The translations under genes were made by a program, and so were the position numbers. This document shows positions 1 to 8,526 of a DNA stretch of 64,000 nt, in pieces (the first letter of the stretch is position 1; each line of letters opens with the position of its first letter). The DNA is from Marinomonas rhodophyticola. GTDB taxonomy: Bacteria > Pseudomonadota > Gammaproteobacteria > Pseudomonadales > Marinomonadaceae. The notes beneath the pieces were generated by a model. That model searched no databases and was not told the DNA's origin. It saw only the letters and a list, made by a program, of their open reading frames with translations. The stretch is taken from contig NZ_JAPEUL010000011.1 of assembly GCF_026113935.1 (NCBI RefSeq), positions 1 to 64,000 of the forward strand, written 5' to 3'.

Positions 1-52
1 TCCCTATAAACCAGCCCTTTTTCTATGCAGTGCACACTATATAAAGTGAAGA

Positions 53-1007
53 ATGACAATGAACGATAATTACAACTTTCCTTCCCAGCCGTATCCGCAC
101 CATGATGACGAGATAGACCTGAAAGAACTGTTTCTCGCCCTATGGCGAGGCAAATGGATCATTATACTCATCACCTTTGTGTTTGCCGTCGGTGGCGTGT
201 TATACGCGTTATCCCAACCCAATACCTACAAAGCGGAAGCGGTATTGGCTTCAGCAAATGATAACCAATCGGGTGGTTTGGCTGGTATGGCGGCGCAATT
301 TGGCGGTCTCGCTTCTCTCGCGGGCATCAACCTAGGCGGTGGTGGTACAGACAGCAAAGCCATGGCGCTCGCAGTATTGCAGTCGCGTCAATTCATTAAC
401 GCTTTTATCAACAAATACGACTTACTTGTACCGCTCATGGCCGGTGAAAAATGGAGTGAGTCTACTGATACTCTGGTACTGGACCCTGAAATATACGACC
501 CTGAAACGAAAACTTGGCTGCGTGAAGTTGAGCCTGGAAAATCGCCAATACCAACCGATTGGGAAGCTTACAAAGAGTTCAAAAAACTGATCGCCGTATC
601 CGAAAGCAAAGACAACGGCCTAGTGACCCTGTCTATCACGCACTTGTCCCCCACCATAGCCAAACAATGGGTAGACTGGCTAGTGACAGATCTAAACGCC
701 TGGGTGAAAAAAGAATCGCTAGACGAAACCCGTCGCAATATTGGCTACCTAGAAGAGCAAATTAAAAAAACCAGCATATCAGACATGCAATCTGTCTTTT
801 ATCAACTGATAGAAGAGCAAACCAAAAACCTTATGTTGGCACAAGTACAAGACGAGATTCGCCTTTAAAACCATAGACCCAGCCGTTGTCCCTGAAGAAA
901 AAGCCGGCCCCAAACGCGCCCTCATCTGCGTACTCGCCGTATTACTCGGCGGCATGCTCGGCATGGCAATCGTACTCATACGCTACGCCTTCGCCAAAAA
1001 AGACTAA
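53..1007 (+). CDS. wzz: Wzz-family polysaccharide chain-length determinant (one frameshift)
   Basis: An inner-membrane polysaccharide co-polymerase that sets the modal length of Wzy-made chains. The frame opening at 53 has a cytoplasmic N-terminus, a membrane segment at about residues 34-54 and a long periplasmic helical domain. It stops at 868, but moving one base at about 860-866 gives RFKTIDPAVVPEEKAGPKRA, a second membrane segment and a stop at 1005-1007. That restores the two-membrane-segment, proline-rich Wzz layout at about 317 residues. A single extra base, probably C in the run before tttaaaa, explains the break. An ATG at 59 is an equally possible start. It lies at the window's left end, ahead of the polysaccharide genes, as is usual for wzz. 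Family assignment is firm; real decay versus read error is unresolved. Confidence 0.85.
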
Positions 1008-1013
1008 TTTTTA

Positions 1014-1096
1014 TGTAGGTCGGCCTTTAGGCCGACAAAAAAGGATCACATCGAACCAACGCTCTTGTCGCGCTAAAGCACGACCTACAAAAAAAC
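1014..1096. repeat. Two dispersed palindromic repeats
   Basis: 1014-1042 reads tgtaggtcggcctttaggcc followed by gacaaaaaa and contains an 8-bp perfect inverted repeat (1019-1036). 1066-1096 is a diverged, inverted copy (cgcgctaaagcacgacctac). The same core recurs more than fifteen times in the window outside the AT-rich glycosyltransferase blocks. It lies just after wzz, so the hairpin could also slow transcription there. Confidence 0.8.
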
Positions 1097-1167
1097 ATAG
1101 CACCATCGTCACAATCCAACACCGGATAACGGTCGAGCCTCCCTCATCCGGTCTACGAAAACACACG

Positions 1168-1590
1168 TTACTTCATCTGCATATAACGATCGGCGGCTTT
1201 TGCTAAAAAATCAGACCGGTCTTTAAATGCATGATGAAAGCCGACATAGGCATCAACTCGTGCTAAAAGTGGTTCAGATAAGGTGATGTTGACACGTTTT
1301 TGTTTACCTTTTAAACCTTCGACAGGCACTTCAATGGCTAACCATTCGGTAAACGCAGGGTACTTAGCACGATAATCAACAAACCCAGTATTTAATGTTG
1401 ATAGCATATGTCCATTAGCGATGACCTCTTCGGCCATTAAAAGAATCACTTCTTTGGCACGATACAACACTTCGCCTTGCTCATCGGCGGCAGAAACGCA
1501 ACCATATCCTAATTCTTCAAACACCGGAACAATAATACCCCACGCCGTGTTGTTGTCCTGTGGGCGTTCTATACCAACCATAAATAACAT
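1168..1590 (-). CDS. hicB: HicB-family antitoxin
   Basis: A type II antitoxin with an N-terminal HicB fold (MLFMVGIERPQ start, about 90 residues) and a C-terminal ribbon-helix-helix DNA-binding segment (KRVNITLSEPLLARVDAYV). The ATG at 1590 matches the usual HicB start and follows gaggtgatt. An in-frame ATG lies upstream at 1629 but falls inside the remnant of the preceding hicA reading frame. HicB normally binds and blocks the HicA mRNA interferase and represses the operon. Here HicA is reduced to a short stub, so this looks like an orphan antitoxin, perhaps kept as a DNA-binding regulator or on its way out. The gene is intact. Confidence 0.8.
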   Translation of the reverse strand: MLFMVGIERPQDNNTAWGIIVPVFEELGYGCVSAADEQGEVLYRAKEVILLMAEEVIANGHMLSTLNTGFVDYRAKYPAFTEWLAIEVPVEGLKGKQKRVNITLSEPLLARVDAYVGFHHAFKDRSDFLAKAADRYMQMK

Positions 1591-1666
1591 AATCACCTCG
1601 TTTACCGTGCCTGACAAACACACATCCATTGTCTTTGAGCTGTTTAAAAAGATCCTTTGAGTTCAT
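1581..1666 (-). pseudogene. HicA toxin remnant
   Basis: Reading minus from the ATG at 1664-1666 gives MNSKDLFKQLKDNGCVFVR, which matches the first twenty or so residues of HicA (usual form MNSKDLIKxLexxGW). It then runs directly into the hicB leader and start codon. The rest of a normal 60-80 residue HicA, including the catalytic histidine of the dsRBD-like fold, is missing. An internal deletion joining codon ~20 to the hicB leader explains this. Confidence 0.6.
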
Positions 1667-1744
1667 GTTTACATCCTTATACCGAACTGGTTTTCCTTGG
1701 ATCAGGATAAACTATACACACGCGTAAGTATGATTCGAGTTTTT

Positions 1745-3194
1745 CTACGGCACGATGACGTCACATGTCGGGTGTGCCTGTTCAATCAGGCCTTTCAATG
1801 TCTGCTTGGCGCGATCGTCACCATGCACCAAATGCACTTTTCCGGGTCGCACTCGCATGCCTTTTATAAAATTTTAATAAATCCCCTTGCCCCGCGTGGG
1901 CGGAATAACCGCTGATTTGTTGTACCTTGGCTTTGATGGGATATCGCTCGCCATCGAACATCACATAGCCATTGGGTTGATCGTGATAACGCAAAATATC
2001 TCGTCCTGGTGTGCCCGCAGCCTGATAACCCACAAACAGCACGTCGTTACGTTCATCGCCTAATAACGCCTTCAAATAATTCACGATACGTCCACCGGCG
2101 CACATGCCCGATGCGGCAATCACAATGGCAGGACGGGTTTGACGTTGCAGGTAAGACACGGTTTGCAGATGAGTGTCATGATCGTCTATCGTCGTCACTT
2201 GTTCAAAACTCAACGGATGCCGCCCCGCCTTCACACGGCGTTTCGCTTCGGCATCCCAGTAGGGTTCAAGGGATCGATAAACACGGGTAAAACGGCTAGC
2301 AAGCGGGGAGTCGATAATAATATCCATGTCTTCCCAACGAAGAGGCACACCAGAACGCGTTTGGCTCACGGCTTTTTGCTTGTTCTGATGAATAATATGC
2401 TCTAACTCATAAAGCAATTCCTGGGTGCGGCCAATACTAAACGCGGGAATCAATACCGTGCCCGAATCCCTCAAGGCGTGCTCTAAGCTTTGCTGCAAAC
2501 GCTGACGTCGCGTGGCACGATTCTCATGATTTTTATCGCCATAGGTACTTTCTAAAATCAACTGATCCGCCCGATAAGGCGACTGCGGTGCCGGCAACAA
2601 AGGCGAATAGGGCGCGCCCAAATCCCCCGAAAACACCACATCATGATATTTTTTGTAGGTCGCTCCTTCAGGCCGACAGATCGCATCACCCTTAACCCGA
2701 AACGTCACATACGCCGAGCCTAAAATATGCCCCGCACGACACAAACGTACCTGCACACTAGACGCTTCCGTTGCCAGCGGAATACTCGTCCATTGCTTGT
2801 ATCCCAACGGTACCAACTGCGAAGCCAAACGATCTAAACACGCCTCAATAATACTGGCATTGCGTGTAACACCGACTTTAAGCGCATCTTCAATCACCAA
2901 GGGCAACAACGCCGCGCTCGGCTTCGAACAATAAATTGGCCCATCAAACCCCGCGGCCAGCAAATAGGGCAACCGACCCACATGATCGATGTGCACATGG
3001 GTCACCACCAAAGCCCGCACCGTCGACACATCAAACTCGATCTCCAAGCGATTCGAATCCGCCCCAGCCCCAGACGTCTCCGCCCCCTGAAACAAACCGC
3101 AATCTACCAGAACCGAGTTATCACCATCCACACACAACTCATGACAAGACCCAGTTACACCGTTTACCGCACCGTGGTGCTGAATATCCAACAT
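1745..3194 (-). CDS. Metallo-beta-lactamase / beta-CASP RNase-type hydrolase (one frameshift)
   Basis: A Zn-dependent nuclease-family protein of the RNA-metabolising metallo-beta-lactamase class. Visible motifs are THVHIDHVGR at residues 65-74 (HxHxDH metal site), GHILGSAY near 155-162, SGDLG near 189-193, the beta-CASP region with IPAFSIGRTQELL, and ASGMCAGGRIVNYL near the C-terminus. The first frame ends at 1818. Removing one T near 1866-1872 continues it as IKGMRVRPGKVHLVHGDDRA to a stop at 1745, the expected family C-terminus, giving about 482 residues. Residues 170-183 are encoded by a dispersed palindromic repeat (2655-2681) inserted in frame between two conserved motifs. It is probably cytoplasmic. 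The true substrate, RNA or other, is unknown. Confidence 0.85.
2655..2681. repeat. Dispersed palindromic repeat inside a coding region
   Basis: The tgtaggtcg...aggccgaca repeat lies inside the metallo-hydrolase gene. On the coding strand it yields about 14 residues (around DAICRPEGATYKKY) between VKG and the conserved VVFSGD motif, without breaking the frame. Confidence 0.7.
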
Positions 3195-3295
3195 ACAAAT
3201 CCCTCTGCAACAGACAAAAAATAACCTTACCCCACAACAACACCCAACGACAACCGCCGCCCCGATCTTTCCGGCGAAGGCGGGGAGGGTAAGAT

Positions 3296-3436
3296 CGGCA
3301 CCCCAGCTCTGCTCCTCCCCCTTGTGTCTTTAAGGGGGAGGTCGGGAGGGGGTTACAAGACCAACACCCCAGCTCTGCTCCTCCCCCTTGTGTCTTTTTT
3401 AAGGGGGAGGCCGGGGAGGGGGTTACAAGACCAACA
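3296..3436. repeat. Two GC-rich hairpin repeat units
   Basis: Two near-identical units of about 66 bp (ccccagctctgctcctcccc ... ggttacaagaccaaca), each with a ctccccctt ... aagggggag hairpin. They match the 'B' module of the large array at 22465-23580. They fill most of the 3195-3549 gap; the remaining bases show no clear gene. Confidence 0.8.
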
Positions 3437-3549
3437 CTTCACCCTAAGCCTTGGAAGAGACAAGGGAAACGCATAACGTCACGAATGGTCAACTGTACTG
3501 CATTTTGTTAGTATGATGTTTGTCGTTTTAGTGTATTTGGAATGAACAT

Positions 3550-4269
3550 ATGAACTATCATGAATCACGCTGGAAGCAACGATTTCAAAACTTTTCCAGA
3601 AGTTTTATGTTGCTAAAAACCACTACTGAACTGGAAAAACTATCCGTTATTGAACGAGCAGGAATGATTCAGTTTTTCGAAATATCCTTTGAGCTTGCTT
3701 GGAAAGTGCTGAAAGACTATCAAGAAGAAGAAGGCTTTTCGATAAGCAGCCCACGTGACGCAATAAAAACCGCGTTTCAATATCAGCTGATTGGAAACGG
3801 CAAAGAATGGCTAGAAGCCTTGAGCGATAGAAACTTAACAGTGCACACTTATCAAGAGGAAACAGCTCAACTCGTCGAGCTAAAAAATAAAGTCGACTTA
3901 TTACCCGATCTTAAAGGATTTTCATCGAAACTTTACTCAGAGACTAACCAAATGATGGAAGCCGACTTTGGGTTAACCTCAGCAGAGCTTGAAGAGCTAA
4001 ATAGCATCATTCAAAGCTTTCATGAGATTGAATCTGTAATGATTTTTGGGTCAAGAGCCAAAGGTACCTACAAGCCAGGTTCTGACGTAGACATGGTTAT
4101 CTCTGGAGATAAACTAGATCATTCAGTGGTTACACGGTTATCTAACCTGCTCAATGAAGAAACCACCTTTCCCTATTTCTTTGATATCTTAGATTTAAAC
4201 ACCATAAAATCCGAAGAAATGCTGGCACACATAGCACAACATGGACGAAAAATTGAACTCAACAAATGA
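3550..4269 (+). CDS. Single-chain HEPN (HI0074-like) - nucleotidyltransferase fusion
   Basis: Two halves of a HEPN/MNT module in one polypeptide of 239 residues. Residues ~5-115 match the HI0074 'nucleotidyltransferase substrate-binding' helical family (RWKQRFQNFSRSF, SFELAWKVLKDYQ, SPRDAIKTAF) and include RNLTVHTY at 94-101, the RX4H motif of HEPN proteins. Residues ~145-230 are a minimal nucleotidyltransferase with GSRAKGTYKPGSDVD at 167-181 (GS, D179, D181). In paired systems the transferase AMPylates the HEPN partner to neutralise it; a fusion would act in cis. That is inference from the MntA/HepT families. The gene is intact and has its own promoter-length upstream gap. Confidence 0.8.
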   Translation: MNYHESRWKQRFQNFSRSFMLLKTTTELEKLSVIERAGMIQFFEISFELAWKVLKDYQEEEGFSISSPRDAIKTAFQYQLIGNGKEWLEALSDRNLTVHTYQEETAQLVELKNKVDLLPDLKGFSSKLYSETNQMMEADFGLTSAELEELNSIIQSFHEIESVMIFGSRAKGTYKPGSDVDMVISGDKLDHSVVTRLSNLLNEETTFPYFFDILDLNTIKSEEMLAHIAQHGRKIELNK

Positions 4270-4317
4270 GTCAATGCATAAACCAACCAATCTCATGATC
4301 CACACCAACCCACCCAT

Positions 4318-4358
4318 ATGTCAGATAAGACGAGGCACGAGGCGTAATCTGACATTCA
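4318..4358. repeat. Palindromic repeat of the gtcaga...tctgac type
   Basis: atgtcagataagacgaggca followed by cgaggcgtaatctgacat has terminal inverted ends tgtcaga/tctgaca. This second dispersed family recurs at 5982, 8414, 25571 and in degraded form at 62040. Confidence 0.6.
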
Positions 4359-4429
4359 TAACCAACATCATCAAACGGCACATTACACTTCGAACCAGAT
4401 AAAGGCCATGTCTTCCTCATCCGGCCGAC

Positions 4430-4512
4430 AAAAACGCTCATTTTACAAACAATCTTTAAACGCATTATTTGCATAATCCCTTACCTTAAATTGCCATCAT
4501 TCGCTTATTGAA
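4430..4512. promoter_or_regulatory. 85-bp upstream element, copy 1
   Basis: This stretch ahead of the mntA/hepT pair (aaaacgctcattttacaaac ... tttgcataat ... cttattgaaca) is about three-quarters identical to 5328-5412, upstream of the EPS-type MarR regulator. A shared leader suggests a promoter or operator, or a duplicated flank. No function is proven. Confidence 0.4.
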
Positions 4513-4573
4513 CAATCCGTATAAATTCGTCAAAATCTTTGAGACACGTGCAGATCAATTAGGTGGCATAAAC

Positions 4574-4864
4574 ATGTTATTACAGACATTAAATGCAAAA
4601 AAAGATGCGATTAACGCTCTGGCTCACCAATACGGCGCTAGCCATGTGCGGGTGTTTGGATCTGTTGCGCGCGGTGAAGACACCGAAGACAGTGATGTGG
4701 ATTTTCTGGTTGAATTCCCTGAAGGGTACGATTTATTCAAACAGCGAATGAAATTTAAGCAGTCACTGGAAGCCCTGTTAGGTCGGAAAGTCGACCTCAT
4801 TCCGGAGCATGAACTGAATAAATATATTCGTAATACTGTAATGCATGAGTCAATAGAGCTATGA
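4574..4864 (+). CDS. mntA: MntA-like minimal nucleotidyltransferase antitoxin
   Basis: A 96-residue nucleotidyltransferase with GSVARGEDTEDSDVD at residues 29-43, giving the GSxARG...DxD active-site pattern of MntA. MntA enzymes add AMP groups to their HepT toxin partner and silence it. I start at the ATG at 4574, which has aggtgg eight bases upstream; an earlier in-frame start at 4508 would add 22 residues unlike the family. The stop overlaps the next start (ATGA at 4861-4864), the normal translational coupling of mntA-hepT. The antitoxin is intact while its partner carries a stop codon. Confidence 0.85.
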   Translation: MLLQTLNAKKDAINALAHQYGASHVRVFGSVARGEDTEDSDVDFLVEFPEGYDLFKQRMKFKQSLEALLGRKVDLIPEHELNKYIRNTVMHESIEL

Positions 4865-5196
4865 GCAAAGCATGGCAACCCTATGCGCATCATATTTTGG
4901 ACAGTATGACTAAAATCCGGCGCATCATGGTACGTGGTGACATAGCCGAAGATGATATTCTCTATGATGCGGCGGTCAGAAACCTCCAGACAATGTCGGA
5001 AGCTACGCAGAGGCTACCGGAAGAGTTGAAGTCTGCTTACCCGGATATACCCTAGACAGAAATCAGTGGCTTCAGAAATATATTGGTGCACAACTATCTG
5101 GGAGATATAGATCCCGTAACAATTAAATCTGTTATTGAAGAGCATTTATATCCCTTAGAGCTGGTTATGCATAAAATGCTTGACGGTAGCGCTTAG
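4861..5196 (+). pseudogene. hepT: HepT (HEPN, DUF86) toxin with in-frame amber codon
   Basis: Read through, this frame is a full-length 111-residue DUF86 protein, with no frameshift needed. TAG at 5053-5055 follows YPDIP, exactly where the family has Trp (P-W-x-E-I), so TGG to TAG is the simplest change. The catalytic RX4H motif (RNILVHNY) lies after the stop. As written, the product is 64 residues and lacks the ribonuclease site, so the toxin should be dead unless the codon is suppressed. It is coupled to mntA by an ATGA overlap. In contrast to the other broken genes here, this is a substitution, not an indel. Confidence 0.8.
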
Positions 5197-5327
5197 AAAG
5201 CAAAAGGATCATAACGTCGTACTCATTATGCCCTACAAAACACAATACAAACCATCATCGCCCAGCTCACCGCACAACCAAAACCTAAAACGGATTTCGT
5301 TTCTATCTATATAACCAAAAACGTTTA

Positions 5328-5412
5328 AAAAACGCCCACTTTACAAACATTTTTCAAACACATTCTTTGCATAATTACCCTTCTTGAATTATCATCGTTC
5401 ACCAATTGAACA
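5328..5412. promoter_or_regulatory. 85-bp upstream element, copy 2
   Basis: Paralogue of 4430-4512 (acgcccactttacaaacatt ... ctttgcataatt ... caattgaaca), here 120-200 bases ahead of the MarR-type regulator. The 5197-5536 gap holds this element and no other convincing gene. Confidence 0.4.
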
Positions 5413-5536
5413 TGGTCAAATAAACAGCGATCAATATCAAACGAGGCAAACGCATGGAAAGCTTACTTACACCACAATACACCACTTCTTTCCGTGCCTA
5501 TTTTTCCTTTTTAACACGCATCGCCAGGGTGCAAAC

Positions 5537-5856
5537 ATGCTAACGGATGAATACCGCTACAAAATTCTAAAAGAACTGCAACAAGACCCAGACCTCAGCC
5601 AGCGTGAGCTCGCCAAACGACTGGGCATAAGCCTAGGCAAAGCCAACTTTTGCCTGAAGGCCCTAATTGAAAAAGGCTCAATAAAAGCAGACAACTTTAA
5701 AAACAGCGCCAACAAAACCGGTTACTTATACCTACTTACCCCAAAAGGCATAGAAGAAAAAGTCACCCTTACACAGCGTTTTTTACAGAGAAAATCGCCG
5801 AATACGAAGCCCTAGAACAAGAAATAGAACAACTGCGCCAAGAAGTAAAAACATAA
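5537..5856 (+). CDS. EPS-associated MarR-family transcriptional regulator (one frameshift)
   Basis: A small winged-helix protein of the MarR_EPS type found beside exopolysaccharide loci. It begins MLTDEYRYKILKELQQDPDL, with helix-turn-helix SQRELAKRLGISLGKANFCL, and ends in a short coiled coil. The ATG at 5537 follows agggtg. The frame breaks near 5792; adding one A in the aaaa run continues it as KIAEYEALEQEIEQLRQEVK to a stop at 5854-5856, giving about 106 residues. A second copy of its first 21 codons and leader sits at 8228-8360. It probably controls transcription of the sugar genes that follow. The precise operator is unknown. Confidence 0.8.
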
Positions 5857-5865
5857 CGCGTTACT

Positions 5866-6020
5866 TGTAGGCCGGCCTTTAGACCGACAAAAGACGTGCC
5901 ACGACAGATCACTGCATCATGTAGGTCGCGCCTTTAGGCCGACAAAAGACGTATCGCGATGAATGACGATCTATAAGAACCGTAGGTCAGATGAGATGAG
6001 GAACGAAGCGTGATCTGACA
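5866..6020. repeat. Cluster of three dispersed palindromes
   Basis: 5866-5892 and 5920-5948 are tgtaggtc...aggccgacaaaag copies. 5982-6020 is the cgtaggtcagatgagatgag ... gtgatctgac type. The three fill most of the gap between the regulator and rfbB. They may end transcription of the regulator. Confidence 0.75.
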
Positions 6021-6104
6021 GTTGCAGATAAACTAAGCAACGAACTGTTTTAATTGATAATAAATTGACAATAAACAAGATTTAAAAATTATGGAAACGG
6101 CTGA

Positions 6105-7190
6105 ATGAAAATTCTAGTAACTGGCGGTGCGGGTTTTATTGGTTCTGCAGTGATCCGCCATATTATCCAAAACACCCAAGACAGTGTGGTGAATGTCGAT
6201 AAGCTTACCTACGCGGGGAATCTTGAAAGCCTTGCGAATGTTGATCATTCAGATCGTTACGCTTTTGAGCAGGTTGATATTTGCGATAGGGCAGCGTTAG
6301 ACCGTGTTTTTGCTACCTATCAGCCCGATGCCGTAATGCATTTAGCCGCCGAAAGTCACGTTGATCGCTCGATTACTGGCCCTGCAGATTTCATTCAAAC
6401 CAATATTGTGGGGACATATACATTATTGGAAGCGGCTCGCGAATATTGGAGTACTTTAGGGAAAGATCGTAAAACCGCTTTTCGCTTTCATCACATTTCC
6501 ACAGACGAGGTGTATGGTGACTTGCCGCATCCTGATGAAATGACTGGTGCGCTATCATTATTTACTGAAAGCACGCCTTATGCGCCAAGTAGCCCTTATT
6601 CTGCAAGCAAAGCATCAAGCGATCATTTAGTTCGCGCTTGGTTAAGAACGTATGGTTTTCCAACGATGGTGACAAATTGCTCCAATAATTATGGTCCCTA
6701 TCATTTTCCTGAAAAGCTGATCCCATTAGTTATTCTAAATGCACTAGAAGGTAAGGCTCTGCCTGTTTACGGAAAAGGCGATCAAATACGTGATTGGCTG
6801 TACGTAGAAGACCATGCCAGAGCCTTGTATAAAGTGGTGACAGAAGGAAAAGTAGGCGAAACCTACAATATTGGCGGCCATAACGAAAAGCAAAACATTG
6901 ACGTGGTGAAAACCATTTGTGAGATCTTGGACGAACTTCGCCCTAAAGAGGCTAAATACGCGGAACAAATTACTTTTGTGACTGATCGGCCAGGACATGA
7001 TCGCCGTTATGCGATAGACGCGTCTAAGATGAGTCGAGAGTTGAATTGGCATCCACAAGAAACCTTTGAAACAGGTCTTCGAAAAACAGTTGAATGGTAT
7101 TTAGCTAATCAAGATTGGTGTCATAACGTACAGGATGGTTCTTATCAGCGAGAACGTTTAGGTACCCTAGAGCCGGAGTTGCAACAATGA
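6105..7190 (+). CDS. rfbB: dTDP-glucose 4,6-dehydratase
   Basis: Converts dTDP-glucose to dTDP-4-keto-6-deoxyglucose in the cytoplasm. It is an extended SDR of 361 residues with the NAD site GGAGFIGS at 7-14, the catalytic TDE (Asp134, Glu135) and YSASK (Tyr165, Lys169). Length and motifs are all canonical. The stop overlaps rfbA (ATGA at 7187-7190), so the two are co-translated. Its product can feed the WecE aminotransferase encoded at 44.2 kb. No intact RmlC/RmlD for L-rhamnose is present. Confidence 0.95.
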   Translation: MKILVTGGAGFIGSAVIRHIIQNTQDSVVNVDKLTYAGNLESLANVDHSDRYAFEQVDICDRAALDRVFATYQPDAVMHLAAESHVDRSITGPADFIQTNIVGTYTLLEAAREYWSTLGKDRKTAFRFHHISTDEVYGDLPHPDEMTGALSLFTESTPYAPSSPYSASKASSDHLVRAWLRTYGFPTMVTNCSNNYGPYHFPEKLIPLVILNALEGKALPVYGKGDQIRDWLYVEDHARALYKVVTEGKVGETYNIGGHNEKQNIDVVKTICEILDELRPKEAKYAEQITFVTDRPGHDRRYAIDASKMSRELNWHPQETFETGLRKTVEWYLANQDWCHNVQDGSYQRERLGTLEPELQQ

Positions 7191-8068
7191 AAGGGATCAT
7201 TTTAGCGGGAGGCTCAGGTACGCGGCTTTATCCTATTACTATTGGGGTATCTAAACAGCTGCTTCCTATTTATGACAAGCCAATGATTTACTATCCTCTT
7301 TCTGTGCTTATGCTGGCGGGTATTCGAGAAATACTGATCATCACTACAGCAGAAGACCAAGCTAGCTTTCAGCGTCTTTTAGGTGATGGCTCAAAATTTG
7401 GCATTGAATTAAGTTATGTGGTGCAGCCGAGTCCTGACGGGCTTGCTCAAGCTTTTATTCTAGGCGAAGGCTTTATTGGCAGCGATGATGTATGTTTGGT
7501 CTTGGGGGATAATATTTTCTACGGTCAAGGATTTACGCCTAAACTAAGGCAAGCCGTAGAAAACGCGAAAAATGGTCAAGGTGCGACGGTCTTTGGCTAT
7601 CAGGTAAAAGACCCTGAGCGTTTTGGTGTTGTGGAGTTTGATGCAAATAAAAAAGCTATTTCGATAGAAGAGAAACCCGTTAAACCGAAGTCCAATTTCG
7701 CTGTGACGGGCTTGTACTTTTACGATAACTCCGTTGTTCAGTTAGCCAAACAAGTGCAGCCATCTGAGCGTGGTGAGCTGGAAATTACTTGTCTTAATGA
7801 AATGTACCTTAAACAAAACAAGCTGAATGTCGAAATGCTAGGTCGTGGCTTTGCTTGGTTAGACACAGGCACCCACGAAAGCTTATTAGAAGCCGCACAA
7901 TTTGTCGAAACCATAGAAAAGCGCCAAGGCTATAAAATCGCTTGTTTAGAAGAAATTGCATTTAATCACGGTTGGTTGACAAAAGAAGAACTTAAAATGC
8001 TGGCTAAGCCGCTACAAAAAAACAGCTATGGTCAGTATCTATTAGATCTTATAGAAGGTGTGGCATGA
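7187..8068 (+). CDS. rfbA: Glucose-1-phosphate thymidylyltransferase
   Basis: Makes dTDP-glucose from glucose-1-phosphate and dTTP. It is a 293-residue sugar nucleotidyltransferase with GGSGTRLYP at residues 8-16, [26 protein letters not shown] and VVEFD...EEKP, all as in RfbA/RmlA. It is coupled to rfbB upstream and overlaps the next, truncated gene by 4 bp, so the operon once continued into a dTDP-sugar ketoisomerase gene. Confidence 0.95.
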   Translation: MKGIILAGGSGTRLYPITIGVSKQLLPIYDKPMIYYPLSVLMLAGIREILIITTAEDQASFQRLLGDGSKFGIELSYVVQPSPDGLAQAFILGEGFIGSDDVCLVLGDNIFYGQGFTPKLRQAVENAKNGQGATVFGYQVKDPERFGVVEFDANKKAISIEEKPVKPKSNFAVTGLYFYDNSVVQLAKQVQPSERGELEITCLNEMYLKQNKLNVEMLGRGFAWLDTGTHESLLEAAQFVETIEKRQGYKIACLEEIAFNHGWLTKEELKMLAKPLQKNSYGQYLLDLIEGVA

Positions 8069-8295
8069 GTTTAAGTGAGCACAACGTTCTCGGTGATCAT
8101 CGTGGGAAATGGGTTGCAATAGAATCCAATAAAAACGCTCCTTTTGAAGCAAAAGGTGTGTTTTATATTTATGGAACACAACCAGATGTGCCAAGAGGAA
8201 ATCACTCTTACTACAAAACTAAACAGTACTTCTTTTTGTACCTATTTTCTTTTTTAACACGCATCGCCAAGGTGCAAAAATATGCTAACGGATGA
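8065..8295 (+). pseudogene. Truncated FdtA/WxcM-type ketoisomerase fused to a regulator leader
   Basis: The first ~50 residues (LGDHRGKWVAIESNKNAPFE, YIYGTQPDVPRGNH) match the N-terminus of sugar 3,4-ketoisomerases of the FdtA/QdtA cupin family. From about 8222 the DNA switches to a copy of the leader of the MarR-type regulator (compare 5488-5540), so the last ~25 residues are read from non-coding sequence in the wrong frame. The barrel and active site of the ~135-residue enzyme are missing. It is coupled to rfbA by ATGA. It is a recombination scar, not a working enzyme. Confidence 0.75.
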
Positions 8296-8360
8296 ATACC
8301 GCTACAAAATTCTAAAAGAATTGCAACAAGACCCTGATCTAAGCCATGCATTTATGTAGG
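8228..8360 (+). pseudogene. 5' copy of the EPS-associated MarR regulator
   Basis: Duplicate of 5490-5600: the leader (acacgcatcgcc) and the first 21 codons from the ATG at 8282 (MLTDEYRYKILKELQQDPDL) are nearly identical. The reading frame then runs into a dispersed palindrome and stops after about 24 residues. No DNA-binding helix remains. Confidence 0.8.
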
Positions 8361-8453
8361 TCGTGCCTTTAGGCCGACAAAAGATGTATCGCGATAAAGA
8401 CGCCTATAAAAACCGTAGGTCAGATTAGACGAGGAACGAGGCGTGATCTGACG
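8355..8453. repeat. Two dispersed palindromes
   Basis: 8355-8382 is tgtaggtcgtgcctttaggc type; 8414-8453 is gtaggtcagattagacgagg ... gcgtgatctgacgg. They occur in the same order and with similar spacer (aagacgtatcgcgat-like) as at 5920-6020, so this block was duplicated together with the regulator. Confidence 0.75.
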
Positions 8454-8526
8454 GTAAATAAAGGCCATAAATTATTATTCAGCCAAAATTGAAGACTATC
8501 AAAAATAGCGAGATTTATAATCAACA

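Noticed and set aside
886-1206. 106-residue plus-strand frame after wzz
   Set aside because: It overlaps the true wzz C-terminus in another frame and then reads through palindromic repeats.
1697-1915. 72-residue plus-strand frame
   Set aside because: It is antisense to the corrected C-terminus of the metallo-hydrolase.
4271-4474. 67-residue minus-strand frame
   Set aside because: It is built mainly from the 4318 palindrome and the upstream element; no homology or ribosome site.
6065-6093. Promoter with ttgaca ahead of rfbB
   Set aside because: The -35-like hexamer has no matching -10 at proper spacing, and any start would fall almost on the start codon.
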